Source: Falciphora oryzae
Taxonomy: Eukaryota > Ascomycota > Sordariomycetes > Magnaporthales > Magnaporthaceae
Direction of reading: 5' to 3'
Assembly: GCA_000733355.1 (NCBI GenBank)
Contig: JNVV01000005.1
Coordinates: forward strand, 534,649-598,648
Length of the DNA: 64,000 bases
Part shown: positions 1 to 12,759 of the stretch, piece after piece
Layout of the letters: every line of letters begins with the position of its first letter
Numbering within the stretch: position 1 is the first letter of the stretch
The notes under the pieces: generated by a model
What the model was told of the DNA's origin: nothing
Databases searched by the model: none
The model's input: only the letters and a program-made list of their open reading frames with translations
Made by a program: the position numbers and the translations under genes

Positions 1-3000
1 GTCAAGCACGCGTGCGCCTCTAGCGCCAGCTCCCGCCTCCCCGGTGCGGCTTTGACTTTACTCCGTCTGTTCTCCAGCCCAGGCTTCTCCAGATGGGGGT
101 CTAGATCGGGTATCTGTTTCGTGAATCGGGGAAGAGGCTGCTGACGTCTTTTTGGATCTCAGTTTCGCGCTGTTGGTGATACGTTTTCCTAGCTAACTCT
201 CCCGCCGCCCCCTGCGCCTTGCCTCTGGAACGGCTTAATTTAGCTATGTTCGGGTACTGTGATGAGTGTTTTGACACCTAACCGGGTTAAGCCCTTCATG
301 TGTTGTTTACTCCTACCCAGGTATAACCAACCTACGACCTAGGACGACACACATTCCCATGCTCACCAGCTCGCAAAAAGAGGCCGTTTAGTTGCTTTCC
401 TTGTGGGTCCTGCCAGACACGCATCAATGGGATCCTGCACAATGGGAGGGACCGGGCGGTCACGAGGCCCTTTGCTCACCGCCGCCGCCATCAATCCCAG
501 ACCCGGCGGTGACACCAAGAGCCGTCTGTCCACTGGATCCCTAAAATTGCTGCTCATGCATATGCCATGCAGTGCTTATTAGCTCCGGGTGCCGATGGGG
601 ACTCTGGAGGGTGGTGTCCCTTTACGTCTTCGGATAATGGCAGGGCTGTTAGTCCCTCCGTCCCCTCCGTCTGCAAGTCTGATAGTGTGTCCCTAGGTCC
701 CGGCCTAGATCTTTACGCATTCCAGCGAGCCATGGAGGCTGCTGACGGCAGTTGTCAAGGACCGGCGGGTCGGTCCAGTCGCCAAACGAATCGCTTCCAT
801 TATCCCTAGAAGGAATGGAATGGATCTAGTGGCATGGAGTTAGTAGTTCCAAATCGGCCTAGTATGACGGCGCACCAAACTGGAATTGTGCAGGGACCGA
901 CTGGCTGGTGAAGGTCCAATGTGTGAAGCAGGATGCGTGGTTTTGGTCTATCGTCGCGCGCCAACCCATCTTGGACTAGCGCCGACACGAAACTGGGACG
1001 GTTTCAGATGGACGCCCCTGGGCCACTGGCACCTCTTTATTCTGCACAACACGCGATGGAGCAAGTCCCATCGTCATCATCGTGTTCGGGCAGGGAGAGC
1101 GTGTCCTCTGTCACGTGGCGGCGTGTTTGTGGCTGATGGAAGTGCCTGTAATTAGACTGGCACTTCTGTGCGTGCGCAAGCACGAGCAGGGAGGCGGGCA
1201 AGTCAGACAAGGCTTCACGCCTTGCTGGCATCGTCCCCGCTGGAGACCTTGACAGTCAGCCATTTTTATATTTTTATAATTGATAAATGCCATACCCGTG
1301 ATTGGGCCAGCCCTGCTCGCCGGGCCCACAGCGAGAAACAAAGAGTCACAACAAACAAAACAGGCCTCACCGGGTCATGCCGGCAGCCCGGCCTGCAACG
1401 AAAATGCTCGCTGCTGGCGGCCTGAGTAGGGACCTACGGGTAATCTTGGACAGGCGCAGACACGAGGTCCTAGATGAGGGGGAGGCGGTCCTTTGTGCTC
1501 CCTGTGGACCCCGGCCGCCAGAGAAATAGCAGGCGGCAAGGTAAAGAGTGAGGCCACAAGGGAAACATGAGGGTTGAGTCCCACTGCGGCCGCCCGCTGC
1601 GAGGTATGAAGCGCTTTCCTACCAGGTTTCTCTATCAAATATCGCACATCGAAATCCCATGCCCGGATCATGGCTGCCGGACGTCGTACTTCCATGGTCC
1701 CTAAATTTGTATTTCGTAGGTCTCTTGCCGGCACCATGTATCAAACCCCCACCACCGGCCCAGGTGGATGCATGGGTCGTTGATTGCGTGGTATGCGTGC
1801 GTGCTTTTTTTGTGTCCTCAGCTCTTAGCCCGCATGACAAAGGGCCGCCAGTCCACTTCCCGCGCCGCTGGGAAGGGAGGAAAAAGAAAAAAAAGAAATG
1901 CAGAATCGAGCGGTGATCGGCCTGTGATCTTCGCTCGCTTGTGCCGGCCCACGGCTGCAGCAGTGTATCACTTTAATAGCATCTCACCTCACCCCGCGAC
2001 GGCAAAAGGGACACAGCACAAAGCCCTCGGCCTCTTGGGCGTACAGTAGGGCTCATCCATTCTCCTTTTCTGCAACCGAGAGGCCGATCTGGCCGGAACA
2101 CGTCTTTTTGTCGGTCTCTCTACCAGGTAATCTCACGTAGAATGCGGTTCAATAACCGCCCGCAGCCCAGTGCAAGTCGAGTGCGGTCTGGAGGTGAGTC
2201 TCCAGCAGCAAGAGCAGGAGCGGGGCGCGCTAGGGAGACTCGTGCAGCTCTTCTTGTTTCACACCAGCTGCCGCCGCCTCTTGGGCAGCAGGGGTCTGGC
2301 AGGCCAATCAGGCGCCAAGCCTTTGCAGCCGCCTCCCCAATCCGCCCAGCTCGGTCGGTCGAGCTGCCCATCAACAGGCTGTCCTGATTTTTCCAAATTG
2401 TGTACCGACTGCCTGTGCTGCGGCCTGTGATGCCGACTGGGTCCCAGGCCGCCCGAACTCTTCTGCAGCACTGGACAGGCCAGCTCCAGCTGGGCCGGTG
2501 GACCGCCAGCGGATCTGACGGTTCGCACGGCCCTGACCCTGCATCCAATCCACTCACGCCACCCGCACCTGCTGCCCGTCTGGTCCCATCCTTGGAGGCG
2601 GATGGATGCTGGCTGATACATGCCCACCATCGCGCGCCGCACCCACCACCACCATCACCCTGGACTGCCCTCTCGCTTCCCGCCCTTTTGCCCCCCAGGG
2701 AAAACCTTCGATCGCCAAATTAAACCCCGTCGCAGCATCTTTAGCACAGGCAGTGACTGCAACTTGGAATGCCCTGGCCTGCCCGTCCATTGTCAACCAC
2801 CCCGGCGCCTGCTCGTGCTTCTTTTTCTTTCTCCTCGTTATCCACCAGCTGGCTGCCCGCGCACGCCGCCCGTCTGCCGTCTGGCCGCGCGTGTTGTGTT
2901 TGTGTCACGTCTCCATTTTCGGACGCCGCGGCGACGAGCTAGCTGCTTGAAAGCCGTCGTATTTGAAACTCTGGTTCCTCTACCCGCCCTCTCCCACGCA

Positions 3001-3386
3001 CACGCCCACCACCTTACTTAGGCACTTGCCTACCTCTACTCACACACCTCTCTCCCCTCCTTCCCCCTCTCTTCTCTCTTCCATTCTCCATGTGCGGAGC
3101 TGCTGCTGGTTCGCAACCTCGCCCTTCGACCTTGTTGTGACCCCCGGCTTCCTCCAAACACAACCTGGCCCCCGTCTTAATACCACAGCCCGGCTCTCGG
3201 GATATACCTTACGATTCCAAACACTCGCTCGTGTAAATATTACCACCCGGCCTGCCTGGCAGCTGAGCCTACTACTGCTCTTCCTTTCCCCTCCCTCCCT
3301 GCTTTCTCGACGTCTCTGCTCGGTCGTCACCAGAGGCGAGCGTTTGTCAGCCATCGGGCCCCGCGTCACAAACGCAGCAAACGACC
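1..3386. other. intergenic / long leader region upstream of the MAPKKK
   Basis: I see no convincing coding region here. All open frames are short, lack domain signals and show no consistent codon bias. The last 500 bases before the MAPKKK start are rich in C and T (many CT and TCT runs), as is common for fungal promoters and leaders. A CCAAT-type box (CCAATCA) lies near 2305. The left edge may hold the end of a neighbouring transcript, but nothing supports a gene there. Confidence 0.6.
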
Positions 3387-6224
3387 ATGTTGGCCTCAAA
3401 GTCTCCGTTCCCGCCCTCACTGGGCGCGTCTGGCTCGGGCATGATCGCCAGCGCGCCCCAGGCCGCCTATGCTCCCGCGAGGAGAGCGGCCCCGTTCCCG
3501 TCCACCGCCCAGTCCTTCAGCCCGACCGAGTCCGAGTTCTCCGACGACGCCCAAGACTCGGTCAAGCATTGGGACGAGGACAAAGTCTGCGAGTACCTCC
3601 GCACCGTCCGGTGTGGTGAATACGAGAAGATATTCCGGAAGAACCACATCACTGGCGAGAACCTGCTCGAGATGGACAAAGATGTCCTCAAGGAGATGGG
3701 CATCGACAAGGTCGGCGACCGCGTTCGCCTGTTTCTTAGCATCAAGAAGCTGCGGACCAAGGCTATTGCTGTGCAGAAGAAGCGGAATAGGGTGAGCTTG
3801 AGCCGCGCGTATCATTTTTTGCTTTATTGCTTTACTTCCCCGCAGATCTTGTGACAAATTGGAGTCGACTCGTGTCCTGACCCTGTCTTGTACTCGCCGC
3901 CTCTTCAGGATTCGTTTGGCCCTGTCGACAGCCAGTACACGCCCTCGACCGACTCCCCGCGACAGCCCCATTCTGGCGGCCGGGCCATGCCCACCTCCTC
4001 GGCGAACAGGCGGTACTCGCGCCAGATCGACTCGCTCGACGCCGGCAGAGGCACGACCTCGTCGAGACCGAACTCGCCCCTTCACAGCGCCGAATTCCGC
4101 AACGGCCGCTCGCGGTATCCCTACCCGGGACAGCCTACGCCCACATCTGGCTCTGGCGGTATCCCTGGCTCCCCAGAGAGCCGTTCTGGGCCTCGATCGG
4201 TAAACCACACCCATACCAGGTCCGACTCTGGTATGGACGGATCGCTGATGGCTGCGTTACCACAGAACCAGGACGTCATTCGAGTCATCTCCACCGGCGG
4301 CGTCACCAAGGTGGTCAAGATTGCCGACTGCAACACCTGCGAGGAGGTCATGCGCGTCACGCTCCGCAAGTTCGCCCTCCGCGAGGACCACGAGAGGAAC
4401 TACTGCTTCTGGGTTCTGTCGGGCACCATCCCCGACCCCAAGCAGTGCCGCCGCCTGGGCGACACAGAGCTGTGGCGCGTCATCAAGGACGAGAAGCGAC
4501 CCGAACGCAACCGCCTCATCCTCCGCCGCGTCCCCGCCGGCGAGCCTGGCATGGGCGAGCTCGAGAGGGCTGCCGCCATCGCCTTGGAGGAGGCCCAACA
4601 GACGCACACGCGCGCGATGGACAGCATCGGCTCGCGGAGCCAGCTGAAGGTGCAGAAGGTCCTCGGTGAGAGCTGGGACAACCTTCAACCCCCGCTCTCG
4701 CCCGTCTCGTACCAGGACCGCGAGAGGAATGTCCACAACGCCGCTCGCGATCTTGAGCGACCTGCTCCCCCGCAACCGCAGCCCCAACGGAGGAAGGTGT
4801 TGAGACAGTTCGGCGGTTTGAGGCCACCTAGCGAGCTGATCGCCTCGGACCTGACTACTTACTTCCCCGACCACAACCGTGAAGACATTGACAGAACCGC
4901 CCGCCTGTCCATGCGCCGATCGGCCCGCCTTAGCAAGGTCAACAGCCGTCTCAGCGTCGCTAGTAGCTTCAGCATGGCGTCAAGCATACAGGATGTCCCG
5001 CCCATTCCCACCATCGCCGACAGCTGGCTTGCCACGACCCCCCTCCCCAAGGCCCGCCCCCGTGATCTGTCTGGCCGCCTGACGCACGGCTACAGGGACT
5101 CGGTAGCTTCGTCCATGCTGGACACCCTCCAGGAGGAGGGCTCCCTGATGGAGCCGAACCGCAAGTCGTACGTCTCATTTGCCGACAGTGGGTCGGACAC
5201 TGCGGCTGTCAGCGTGACCGATCCCGATGGCAACGTAGTTAGGCACAGCTACTTCGACGAAGGTAGCACCATCGGCTCTGGATCGGCCGGCTCCGGGTCC
5301 TTTGGGGACGTGAGCAAGGCCCTCGACGAGGACGGCGAGGATGCCGACGAGGATCTGCAGAGCTTCCTGTCGGGCGAGTCCTGGGATGACAGCAAGTGGA
5401 TGAAGGGCGCTTTGATCGGACAGGGCTCCTTCGGATCCGTGTTCCTGGCACTCCATGCCATTACGGGCGAGCTCCTGGCAGTGAAACAGGTCGAGGCCCC
5501 CTCGCCCGGCGCCAACAGCCAGAACGACGCGCGCAAGAAGAGCATGATCGAGGCGCTCAAGCGTGAGATCAGTCTGCTGCGCGACCTCCGCCACCCTAAC
5601 ATTGTGCAGTATCTCGGCTGCGGATCCTCGGCCGAGTCGCTGAACATTTTCCTCGAGTACGTGCCTGGTGGCTCGGTGCAGACCATGCTGAACTCGTACG
5701 GCGCGCTCCCGGAGCCGCTGGTGCGCAGCTTTGTGCGGCAGATCCTTAACGGTCTTTCGTACCTGCACAACCGCGATATCATCCACCGCGACATCAAGGG
5801 TGCCAACATCCTCGTGGACAACAAGGGAACCATCAAGATCTCGGATTTCGGTATCTCCAAGAAGGTGGAGGCGACCAACATCCTCAACGGCGCCAACAAC
5901 GCCAAGCACCGGCCGTCGCTGCAGGGCTCCGTCTTCTGGATGGCGCCCGAGGTGGTCAAGCAGACCAGCTACACGCGCAAGGCCGACATCTGGTCGCTCG
6001 GCTGCCTGGTCGTGGAGATGATGACGGGCACCCATCCCTTCCCCGACTGCACGCAGCTGCAGGCCATTTTCAAGATCGGCGGTGGCAAGACGACGCCGAC
6101 GGTGCCCGACGATGCGAGCGCCGAGGCCAAGAGCTTCCTCGCCCAGACCTTTGAGATGGACCACAACAAGCGGCCCAGTGCCGACGAACTCATGCTCAGC
6201 CCTTTCCTGGCCCCCATCACTTAA
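3387..6224 (+). CDS. STE11: STE11-type MAP kinase kinase kinase (SAM-RA-kinase)
   Basis: Two exons, 3387-3791 and 3909-6224, give 906 residues; the 117-nt intron is GTGAGC...TTCAG in phase 0. A SAM domain covers about residues 59-122 and a Ras-association domain about 257-345. A long Ser/Pro-rich linker follows, then a protein kinase domain from about 632 to the C-terminus. The kinase shows the Gly-rich loop GQGSFGSV, the VAIK-type lysine in LAVKQV, HRDIKGAN, DFGISK and WMAPEVV. This order matches the fungal Ste11/SteC/NRC-1/Mst11 family, which phosphorylates the MAPKK Ste7 in the pheromone, filamentation and, in many species, infection or cell-fusion pathways. The family uses SAM to bind the Ste50 adaptor and RA for Ras input. 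Length and domains are complete, and the start is the first ATG of the open exon. Confidence 0.95.
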
Positions 6225-7462
6225 AATGAGGGCCATCATAATATCCATGAGTTCGGAAGATTTGCTTTCTTGACATCTGCCAAGCTGCGTTTGAGCATTT
6301 TTTTAACATCGATATACAAAACACGTCGACTACACTTACACTCCTTACATGACCACAAGCTGGTTCATCTAATATTCACTTCTGACCATCCCTCGAGATC
6401 TTTTGCGCACTTTTTGTTCCTTCTCCTTCTACCTAGTTCCCAACTTGGTCTTTTTTTTCTTTTCCCTTACGAAATCACGAATACAAGACACCCACAGGCG
6501 GGATCGGCATCAGTGTTGGAGTTCGATCATATAGGCAGGAGATGTGATACCTAGGCTCTTTCTCCCCTTCCCACTCTCAGACTACCTTTTTTCTTCTTTG
6601 GACTTTTCTTTACTCTGATCGTGGAGGCATCCCGTGGATCCACGGCTTGACTCGATCGAGATTTGGCAAGCATGGTGAGGGGAACAAGATGGCGGGAACT
6701 CCAGCTGTGGACACGCGATCGGGGCCTCCTTTTTGTTTTGTCTTGGATAGCAGCCAGGTGATGACATCTGCGGCATATCTGCTCGTTTCCCCCATGCCTG
6801 TCTTCTTCATTTGCTCTCTTTATATGACTCTCTCCTTGTGTGAAGATGGTCACGTCGAATCATGTCTCTTTCCTGTACAATATGGGTTGGTCTCGCATCC
6901 ACAAGCAGGCGGTCATTCTACCACCCTTATTTACCTACCGTGTCTCTGTCAGGGGTTCCGGCCCTGGCTGGTCAGAGAAAACAAAAGACACTTACTCGCA
7001 TACGTACCCACTTGAAGCATGTTTGTCATCGGATTTGATATAATGTGTTTCCCCGACGTGACACCTAAGGGAAAGAGAGACCCCTGGATGATTGGAAGCA
7101 TTCCTAGGGGATCGCCAAAGTCTGTTGCTGATTGAACTACAACCAGCCTCTCCGGCCCAAGACAACTCATGGGCAACCAAAGTTGTAGGCTGACCGCGTT
7201 CCGACCATGGGTGTGACTTGAGGTTATTTTGGTCACTAGACCACTGACCGACAAGACCTTGAGTTTGTTTTTCAATAGTCAGAAACTTGACCACAAAGGA
7301 TGATAGCCTCGCAGTGTTTTCGGAGATGGCTCTCCGGCCTGCATGTAAAATAGTCCATGCCCACACCGGATTCCCGTTTCCGTCACGGAAGGTGATATCA
7401 CTCTTCCCTCGTCACAGAGAAGACACAGTACCAAGGGAGAGAAAGAGCCGGCATCAAACCCT
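6225..7462. other. 3' region of the MAPKKK and intergenic sequence
   Basis: AT-rich and T-rich sequence after the MAPKKK stop (6270-6480) fits a 3' untranslated region. I see no convincing gene in the rest; the open frames here lack family signals. Confidence 0.5.
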
Positions 7463-7502
<40 letters not shown>

Positions 7503-7503
7503 C
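7463..7503 (+). repeat. CAA trinucleotide microsatellite directly before a start codon
   Basis: About 13 perfect CAA units end one base before the ATG at 7505. On the + strand this would be an unstructured leader of the broken gene that follows. Read as protein in another frame it gives polyglutamine, which I treat as a shadow. Confidence 0.9.
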
Positions 7504-7504
7504 G

Positions 7505-8203
7505 ATGCAGTCCAGACGCTCATCCACCGCCTCCTCGGCCGCCTCGGCGCCGCACCGCTCCGACCCGTCGCCCAGGCGCGTGGCGGCCTCGACGGTGACG
7601 AGCTGCTACTTTTCGTACGGCATCAACATGCACGAGGGCCTGATGAGCAAAAAGTGCGCGGGCAGCAAGGCCCTCGGCCTCGCCCGCCTGCCCGGCTACA
7701 CGTGGATGGTCAACGCGCTCGGGGCGGCAAACGTCGTGCGCACCGAGCGGCTCCGGGAAGCGACGAGGGCCGAGCGCGCCGCGGCGGCGGCCGGGGCCTT
7801 GATGGGAGGAGGAGAAGCCGCCGAAACGCCGACGCCGACGACGGCGGGCGACGGCGTCTGCGGGGCCCTGTACGAGCTGCACCCCGGCGACGAGAAGTGA
7901 CTCGACGGGTTCCAGGACACGGTGGAGCGGTACCAGAAGGGGGTGCTCGACGTCGAGGTCGTCGTGCCCGACAAGGAGGGAGCGCCGGGGTCGACCGGGA
8001 CGACGACCGTCCCGGCCCTGGTCTACCTCAACCTCAACAAGCGGTGCATCGTCCCGCGCTGGCCTAGGGAGGCCGGGTAAGCGAACAAGATAAACGCGGC
8101 CATCGCTGGCGCCCGGGCCAGGTTCGGGTTCGGCCTGCCCTCCAAGAGTCGATCCGGCCAACTATCTCGCCGTCGATTGAATCGCAGCGATACAGCGAGA
8201 TAG
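7505..8203 (+). pseudogene. gamma-glutamylcyclotransferase-like (GGCT/AIG2 fold) pseudogene with two in-frame stops
   Basis: The frame opens at ATG 7505. After a short basic, Ser-rich lead it shows the GGCT-fold signature YFSYGINMHEGLM, then GLARLPGY and GVCGALYELHPGDEK. A TGA at 7898-7900 follows. The same frame continues for 59 sense codons (LDGFQD, then DVEVVVPD and ALVYLNLN) to a TAA at 8078-8080. It then continues again (ANKINAAIAGARARFG) to a TAG at 8201-8203. The family is usually a single domain of about 180-230 residues, so the three pieces together make one normal-sized protein. A stretch in another frame near 8200-8245 (SEIEDLDEIID) may be the original C-terminus, which would mean a further frameshift. 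Family members cleave gamma-glutamyl dipeptides or related amides; this copy cannot make a full domain as read. It is convergent with the aspartic protease. Confidence 0.75.
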
Positions 8204-8530
8204 AAGACCTGGACGAGATTATTGATCAACTAATTATGACCAGGGCGGAGATTAATACCTGGAGATGAGCAAACAATTAGGTTGGCTTGTGATATTGTCT
8301 TTATATACCAACGTAAGCATATCGAGAAAAAATACGCATGATAATATCGAAGAATGCACATCTTTAATCGGTTCCCCCGCATTCCCTATAAAACGCCAGA
8401 CAATGCCAACGCTACAACCTATGCTATGTGCCAGAATGATTCCCTCCCAACGTTTCCTCCCTGAGGACGTGGGTCGGAAAAATGGAAATGCAGACAAACG
8501 TTACAAAAAGAAGAAACAAAAATGATAGTG
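8204..8530. other. short intergenic gap between convergent loci
   Basis: AT-richer sequence between the GGCT-like pseudogene and the stop of the aspartic protease. It probably holds the protease 3' untranslated region. No gene is visible. Confidence 0.5.
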
Positions 8531-9979
8531 TCATGGTAGAGCCGCAAAGACCACAGCAGCGACCAACGCCAGCATTTCAATAGCGCGAGGTGGCAACGGC
8601 CCGCCACAGGCGCCCGAGTTGTTGTTGACGCCGCGGCTGCTACCCCGCGACAGGCCGGCGGTAGCGGCGACGGGGTTCTGCACGGCCGTGGCTCCGGGCA
8701 CGGCGCCCTGGCCCTTTCCAATCTCGACGATGTTGCTGCGTGCGACGTTGAAGCGCGACTGGGCCATCGAGACGGCGTTGTTTTCCAGGTCGTAGACGAC
8801 GTAGGCGGAGCGCAGGAAGGTGTCACCCAGGACGTTGGTGCCCTGGCCCGCGGACGCGAGGCCAAACAGGCAGGCGGGCACGCCGTTGCGGAACGAGGGG
8901 CGGCGGCCCGAGGCCGTGACCAGCTCGAGCACCAGCTCACTCATGGGGACCGAGATGGAGGCGGGTGAGCTGAAGGTGAAGTTCAGCATACGCGTACGGT
9001 CCTCGCCCAGGGAGCAAGGAACGTAGGCCGCGCCCTCGTTGCTGTCGAACTGGGCGCCGACGGCCTGGTAGATGCGTTGGACCATGGCGTCGGGCAAGTA
9101 GGTGAGCGAGGAGCCCGAGTCGAGAAGAACGGCGAGGGCCATATTGTCGCCCATGGTCTGAGCCGACTGACCACTCGTGTAGTGGACCGAGGTCAAGGTG
9201 ACAAGGAACTCGGCGAAGACGCCACCGTTCTGCTGGATGGGCACAGTGTACAGTGGGCCCTGGAACTTCTCCGTGTCGACACCGCCGAACAGGATGCTGC
9301 CGGTGTTGGCCTGGACGTCGTTGAGCCAGAGGCTGTAGGCGGGCGACGAGATGACGCCCTGCTCGGCCAACTTGGTAGGCAGGTTGCGGTAGGGCTTGAG
9401 GCCTGCGCGGCCGACCTGAACCTCGTTAAGTTCGTAGCCGATGCCGAGGATGCCCTGGGTTGAGGTGCTAGTGTAGCCAATGCCAAACTGCAGGCGGTCG
9501 ACGCGCGTTTTGCCGAGATTGACGACGTCGGACACGTAGTCGCCCGAGGCACCAGAGCCGTCGACGTACGAGATATTGAAGACGCTGCTGATGTACTCGT
9601 ACGACGACGACGAGTTGGCCGTGTAGGTACCGGCAAAGTCGCACGGCTTGGTCGCCGACAGGCACAGCCGCGAGCCGGCCGAGTTGACCCACAGGTCGCT
9701 GCTGCCCGTGTCGAGGTGTAGCCGCAGCGACTGCGGCGGCGTGCCAATCGTCATGTTGGCGAAATAGAGCGTCTCCTGGTTGTCGAGCGAAGACTCTACC
9801 GTGCCCCTCCTCCGTATCCTGTCGTGGCCCACCGGGTCTGATATCGTCCTCCTCTCCGTCGACATGCCCACGACCTTGGGCGCCGGAGTATCCGACCTCC
9901 TCCTCGGTATGCTAGTCGCCTCTGTGGCCGCCCATAGCAGCGCCGTCGCAACGGCCAGGGATGCCTTCGTTACCCTCAT
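8531..9979 (-). CDS. secreted, GPI-anchored aspartic protease (yapsin-like, family A1)
   Basis: A single exon encodes 482 residues from ATG 9979; the open frame extends 15 nt upstream but has no ATG there. The N-terminus (MRVTKASLAVATALLWA) is a signal peptide, followed by a basic propeptide containing RRR at two places, which are candidate processing sites. Both pepsin-type catalytic motifs are present: DTGSSDLWV with Asp at about 90 and DSGSSLTYL with Asp at about 287. The flap region SYVDGSGASGDYVSD is also visible. The C-terminus has a Ser/Asn/Gly stretch followed by a hydrophobic tail (ALVAAVVFAALP), which fits a GPI-attachment signal. These features match fungal yapsin/OPSB-type proteases that act at the plasma membrane or wall. 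The gene appears intact. Confidence 0.93.
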   Translation of the reverse strand: MRVTKASLAVATALLWAATEATSIPRRRSDTPAPKVVGMSTERRTISDPVGHDRIRRRGTVESSLDNQETLYFANMTIGTPPQSLRLHLDTGSSDLWVNSAGSRLCLSATKPCDFAGTYTANSSSSYEYISSVFNISYVDGSGASGDYVSDVVNLGKTRVDRLQFGIGYTSTSTQGILGIGYELNEVQVGRAGLKPYRNLPTKLAEQGVISSPAYSLWLNDVQANTGSILFGGVDTEKFQGPLYTVPIQQNGGVFAEFLVTLTSVHYTSGQSAQTMGDNMALAVLLDSGSSLTYLPDAMVQRIYQAVGAQFDSNEGAAYVPCSLGEDRTRMLNFTFSSPASISVPMSELVLELVTASGRRPSFRNGVPACLFGLASAGQGTNVLGDTFLRSAYVVYDLENNAVSMAQSRFNVARSNIVEIGKGQGAVPGATAVQNPVAATAGLSRGSSRGVNNNSGACGGPLPPRAIEMLALVAAVVFAALP

Positions 9980-12759
9980 ATTTGCGGCTCCCACCTCTCT
10001 CTTTTCCCTCTCACTTGTGCTTCGCTTTCCCGCCCGGTCTCAGGCGTCGCTTGTCGTCGTCCTCGGGCGGCACTTAGTCGGTCCGGTCCGTATAGTCGGT
10101 GGAATATTCCTGAATCCAAAACAATAGGGAGGAAAGTGTTGGGTCGAAGCCGCCCAGTTCCCCAAACTAGTACAAAGAGTATTATAGCAAGCAAGTAAAG
10201 AGGAAGCGTCAACTATTACAGGGAGAATCCAAAGAGACCAAGAGGCGAAAGGACTGGGAAAGATGGCAAGGAAGGTATTATTTTTAGATGGAGACGGAAA
10301 GACCAAGAAAATGAGAGGACGGAACAGGAAAACCAGAAGGGAAAAGTGCTGTTCGAATGGTAACCGGCTCCAGAGCCAAGAGCCTGCCTTTGCCAAGGGG
10401 AAAGTGAAAAAAAAAAAAGAATGGGAAAATGGAGGAGATCAAGACGGGTAAAAAAAGAAGTGTGGAGGGCGCGGCGGTTTTGATGCAGCCAGGGGTCGAC
10501 GGTCGTAACGACGTCGTCGGCAGACAGGGGCTAACCTAGCCTGGCTCCGTAGAGGCCTGTCAGATCGCTCAGGTTTGGATGGCCCGGGATCGATTGGGGG
10601 TGGAGAGGTTGTAAAATCGGTATCGTGCTCTTTCCCTAGGGGTCCTTCAAAAATCACAAAGAAATCTGGTATACTCTGTACGCGGACGTCTGCTGGCCCA
10701 AGAGATGGAGCAACGAGCGCAGGGCGAGTAACACGGGACGACAAGAATCGACGAGACGAGAAAAGAGGCTTCAGCGGACGCCGAGTGCTTGTCCTTTGGG
10801 GCAGGGCCGGGGTTGGCCCTGGGGCTGGCCTATTTCGGGGTGGCTGCTTGACACTGTGTCTGGGTCTGGTGGGCGCGGGTACTCTAGACGACCGACTCGA
10901 GACGAGGAGGCCCAGCCTGGCGTTACAAAGTGTTTTATCCACTTTCTGCGACTGGCAAAAAGCCGCCCAGGTGGCCACCGCTGGCGCGTGCTCGGGCACC
11001 CGCCTTCGTTGGAGCCGGGCTGCACTTGCACTGCCCAATTGCCGTCGTGAAATCATTGGAGCAGGAGGACGACGACGGACGGGCCGGCAACGCTGACGTG
11101 CAACCGCTAAGTATGCTTAAGCCTGCCTGGAACCTTGTTCGACACCGGGCCATCCGTACCCGCGATTGACGGGGGCCCATGGGGCTGGGGCTGGTGACGA
11201 CTTGTAGGGCAGACTGAGCCAGAGCCGCGCAACTTTGCACGCAAGACGCCGCGCTGCGCCTGCTCGGGCTTCCGGGTCCGATGTTTTCTCTTGCTGGATG
11301 ATTCCAAGCGCCGGGATGACGTGGATGCAAGCAGCCTCGATGAACGCGCGTTCTCGCTCTCGAATGGGGGCGAAATCTCCATGCAGGGACGACGGCAACA
11401 GGCTCCCTGGGCTAGGCACAGCCACTGGCAAGGGTTGGCTTGATTGCTGCTTCTCTTTGTCGGCCTGCATTGATGCCGTTGTCCCGGCGGTGTGTTCCCC
11501 TCGAGATGTGTGCTGTCTTGGAGCGCTTACCTACCGTGACGAAGATGTGTGTGGTGTCGTCAAAGACATCATGAATTGATTAAAATGGGATGCAACGCAC
11601 GGGTAGCTTTCTTGCTCAGACATCCTTTTTGCCAAGCACTCATCGACAGCCAGCACGCCAGCAGCACTCCAGCCCCTGTGGAGATCGATCCCAGCCAAGC
11701 CTCCAAATCGGGCAGCACCGACCCGCAGCCCCACTGGACATGCTGAAAACTGAAACTGGGAAACCGCGGCGGGGCGCCCGTGCGTTTTTGCTTTTTGGTG
11801 GACTCGATTGCAACCGCCCCGCCGTGCACGACAGAGACAAGACAGCAAAGGCAGGCTGTGTGAATCGCCGCCCAGCCCTCCGCAAATGAAGGTTTGTGCC
11901 AGCTTGATGAAATGTTTTGTTTCTCGGCGATCCTGTCATGTCAGCGGGCAATCTCTCTGTGAATCACATCTCGGTGCCATCAACCGGGCTGCCTGGGTTG
12001 GTTCAATGTGACGTTGTGCATGAATATGTGAAATATGTGCCTGATTTTCTTTACACCATTTCTCTCTTTCTGCTTAATCTCTTGAGACCACATCAATGAG
12101 TGTCAGGTTGACACACAATCCGGCTCTTCAGCGTAAACCACGACAGACAAGCACCAGACTCCCAAGGCCCGGCCCTGGCCTGGTTATGCGCGAATCGCCC
12201 AGCCGCGGGCTGTCGAAGCTTGTCGTTGCTTAGGGGAAAATCACCCCGGACCAGTGCTAAGCTTCCTTGGCGTGCATCCTCTTCTTGCCTTGTCGGGGGT
12301 CAACAATGTGGGCCCGCCGCCTTTGTCATCGATGCTAAACGTCCGGTATCTCGCCATGAGTCCGGTAGTTCGGCCGCGCTTCTTCGCCGTCGACGGCGGA
12401 CGGACAGAGCCGGTAGTCGCCGCCCGCCCTTGTTAAGCCGGATGCACTGGATTGCTTGGCCAATCACCGCCAAGAGACAAAAGCTGCGTGGCTCTCCCCA
12501 GCCGGAAACATGCATGCATGCCGAGAGTAACGATTGGTGCTAGGCATCCAGTCTTGAACTCGTTACCCCTCACGGCCGAGTTGGGCTCAAGTTGGTCAGG
12601 CTGTGGGATGATGCACCATTTTTACCAGCCTATGCGAGGGGCCTAGGGAATACACAGCACTCTACCTTGACCGAAGAAATCCTTGAAATCGTCGCCCTCC
12701 GAACTCTCGCCTGTGCGAACTCTACAACCCGCCAACCGACCCGCCATAGCAGCCCCGCA
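9980..12759. other. intergenic region without recognisable genes
   Basis: About 2.8 kb. The first few hundred bases are the divergent upstream region of the aspartic protease. The open frames in 10.4-11.6 kb are short, lack domain signals and overlap on both strands. I see no gene I can support. Confidence 0.5.
12460..12466 (+). promoter_or_regulatory. CCAAT box upstream of the vWA-protease gene
   Basis: CCAATCA lies 294 bp before the ATG at 12760. In fungi this motif is the target of the HAP/CBF complex. Its use here is inferred from sequence and distance only. Confidence 0.3.

Noticed and set aside
7898..7900. Selenocysteine or programmed readthrough at the TGA in the GGCT-like gene
   Set aside because: Fungi of this group are not known to use selenocysteine, and a second stop (TAA) follows in the same frame, so decay is simpler.
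10439..11110. Overlapping open frames of 170-205 codons on both strands near 10.4-11.1 kb
   Set aside because: No signal peptide, domain or consistent codon pattern, and the frames overlap antisense to each other, as expected by chance in GC-rich DNA.
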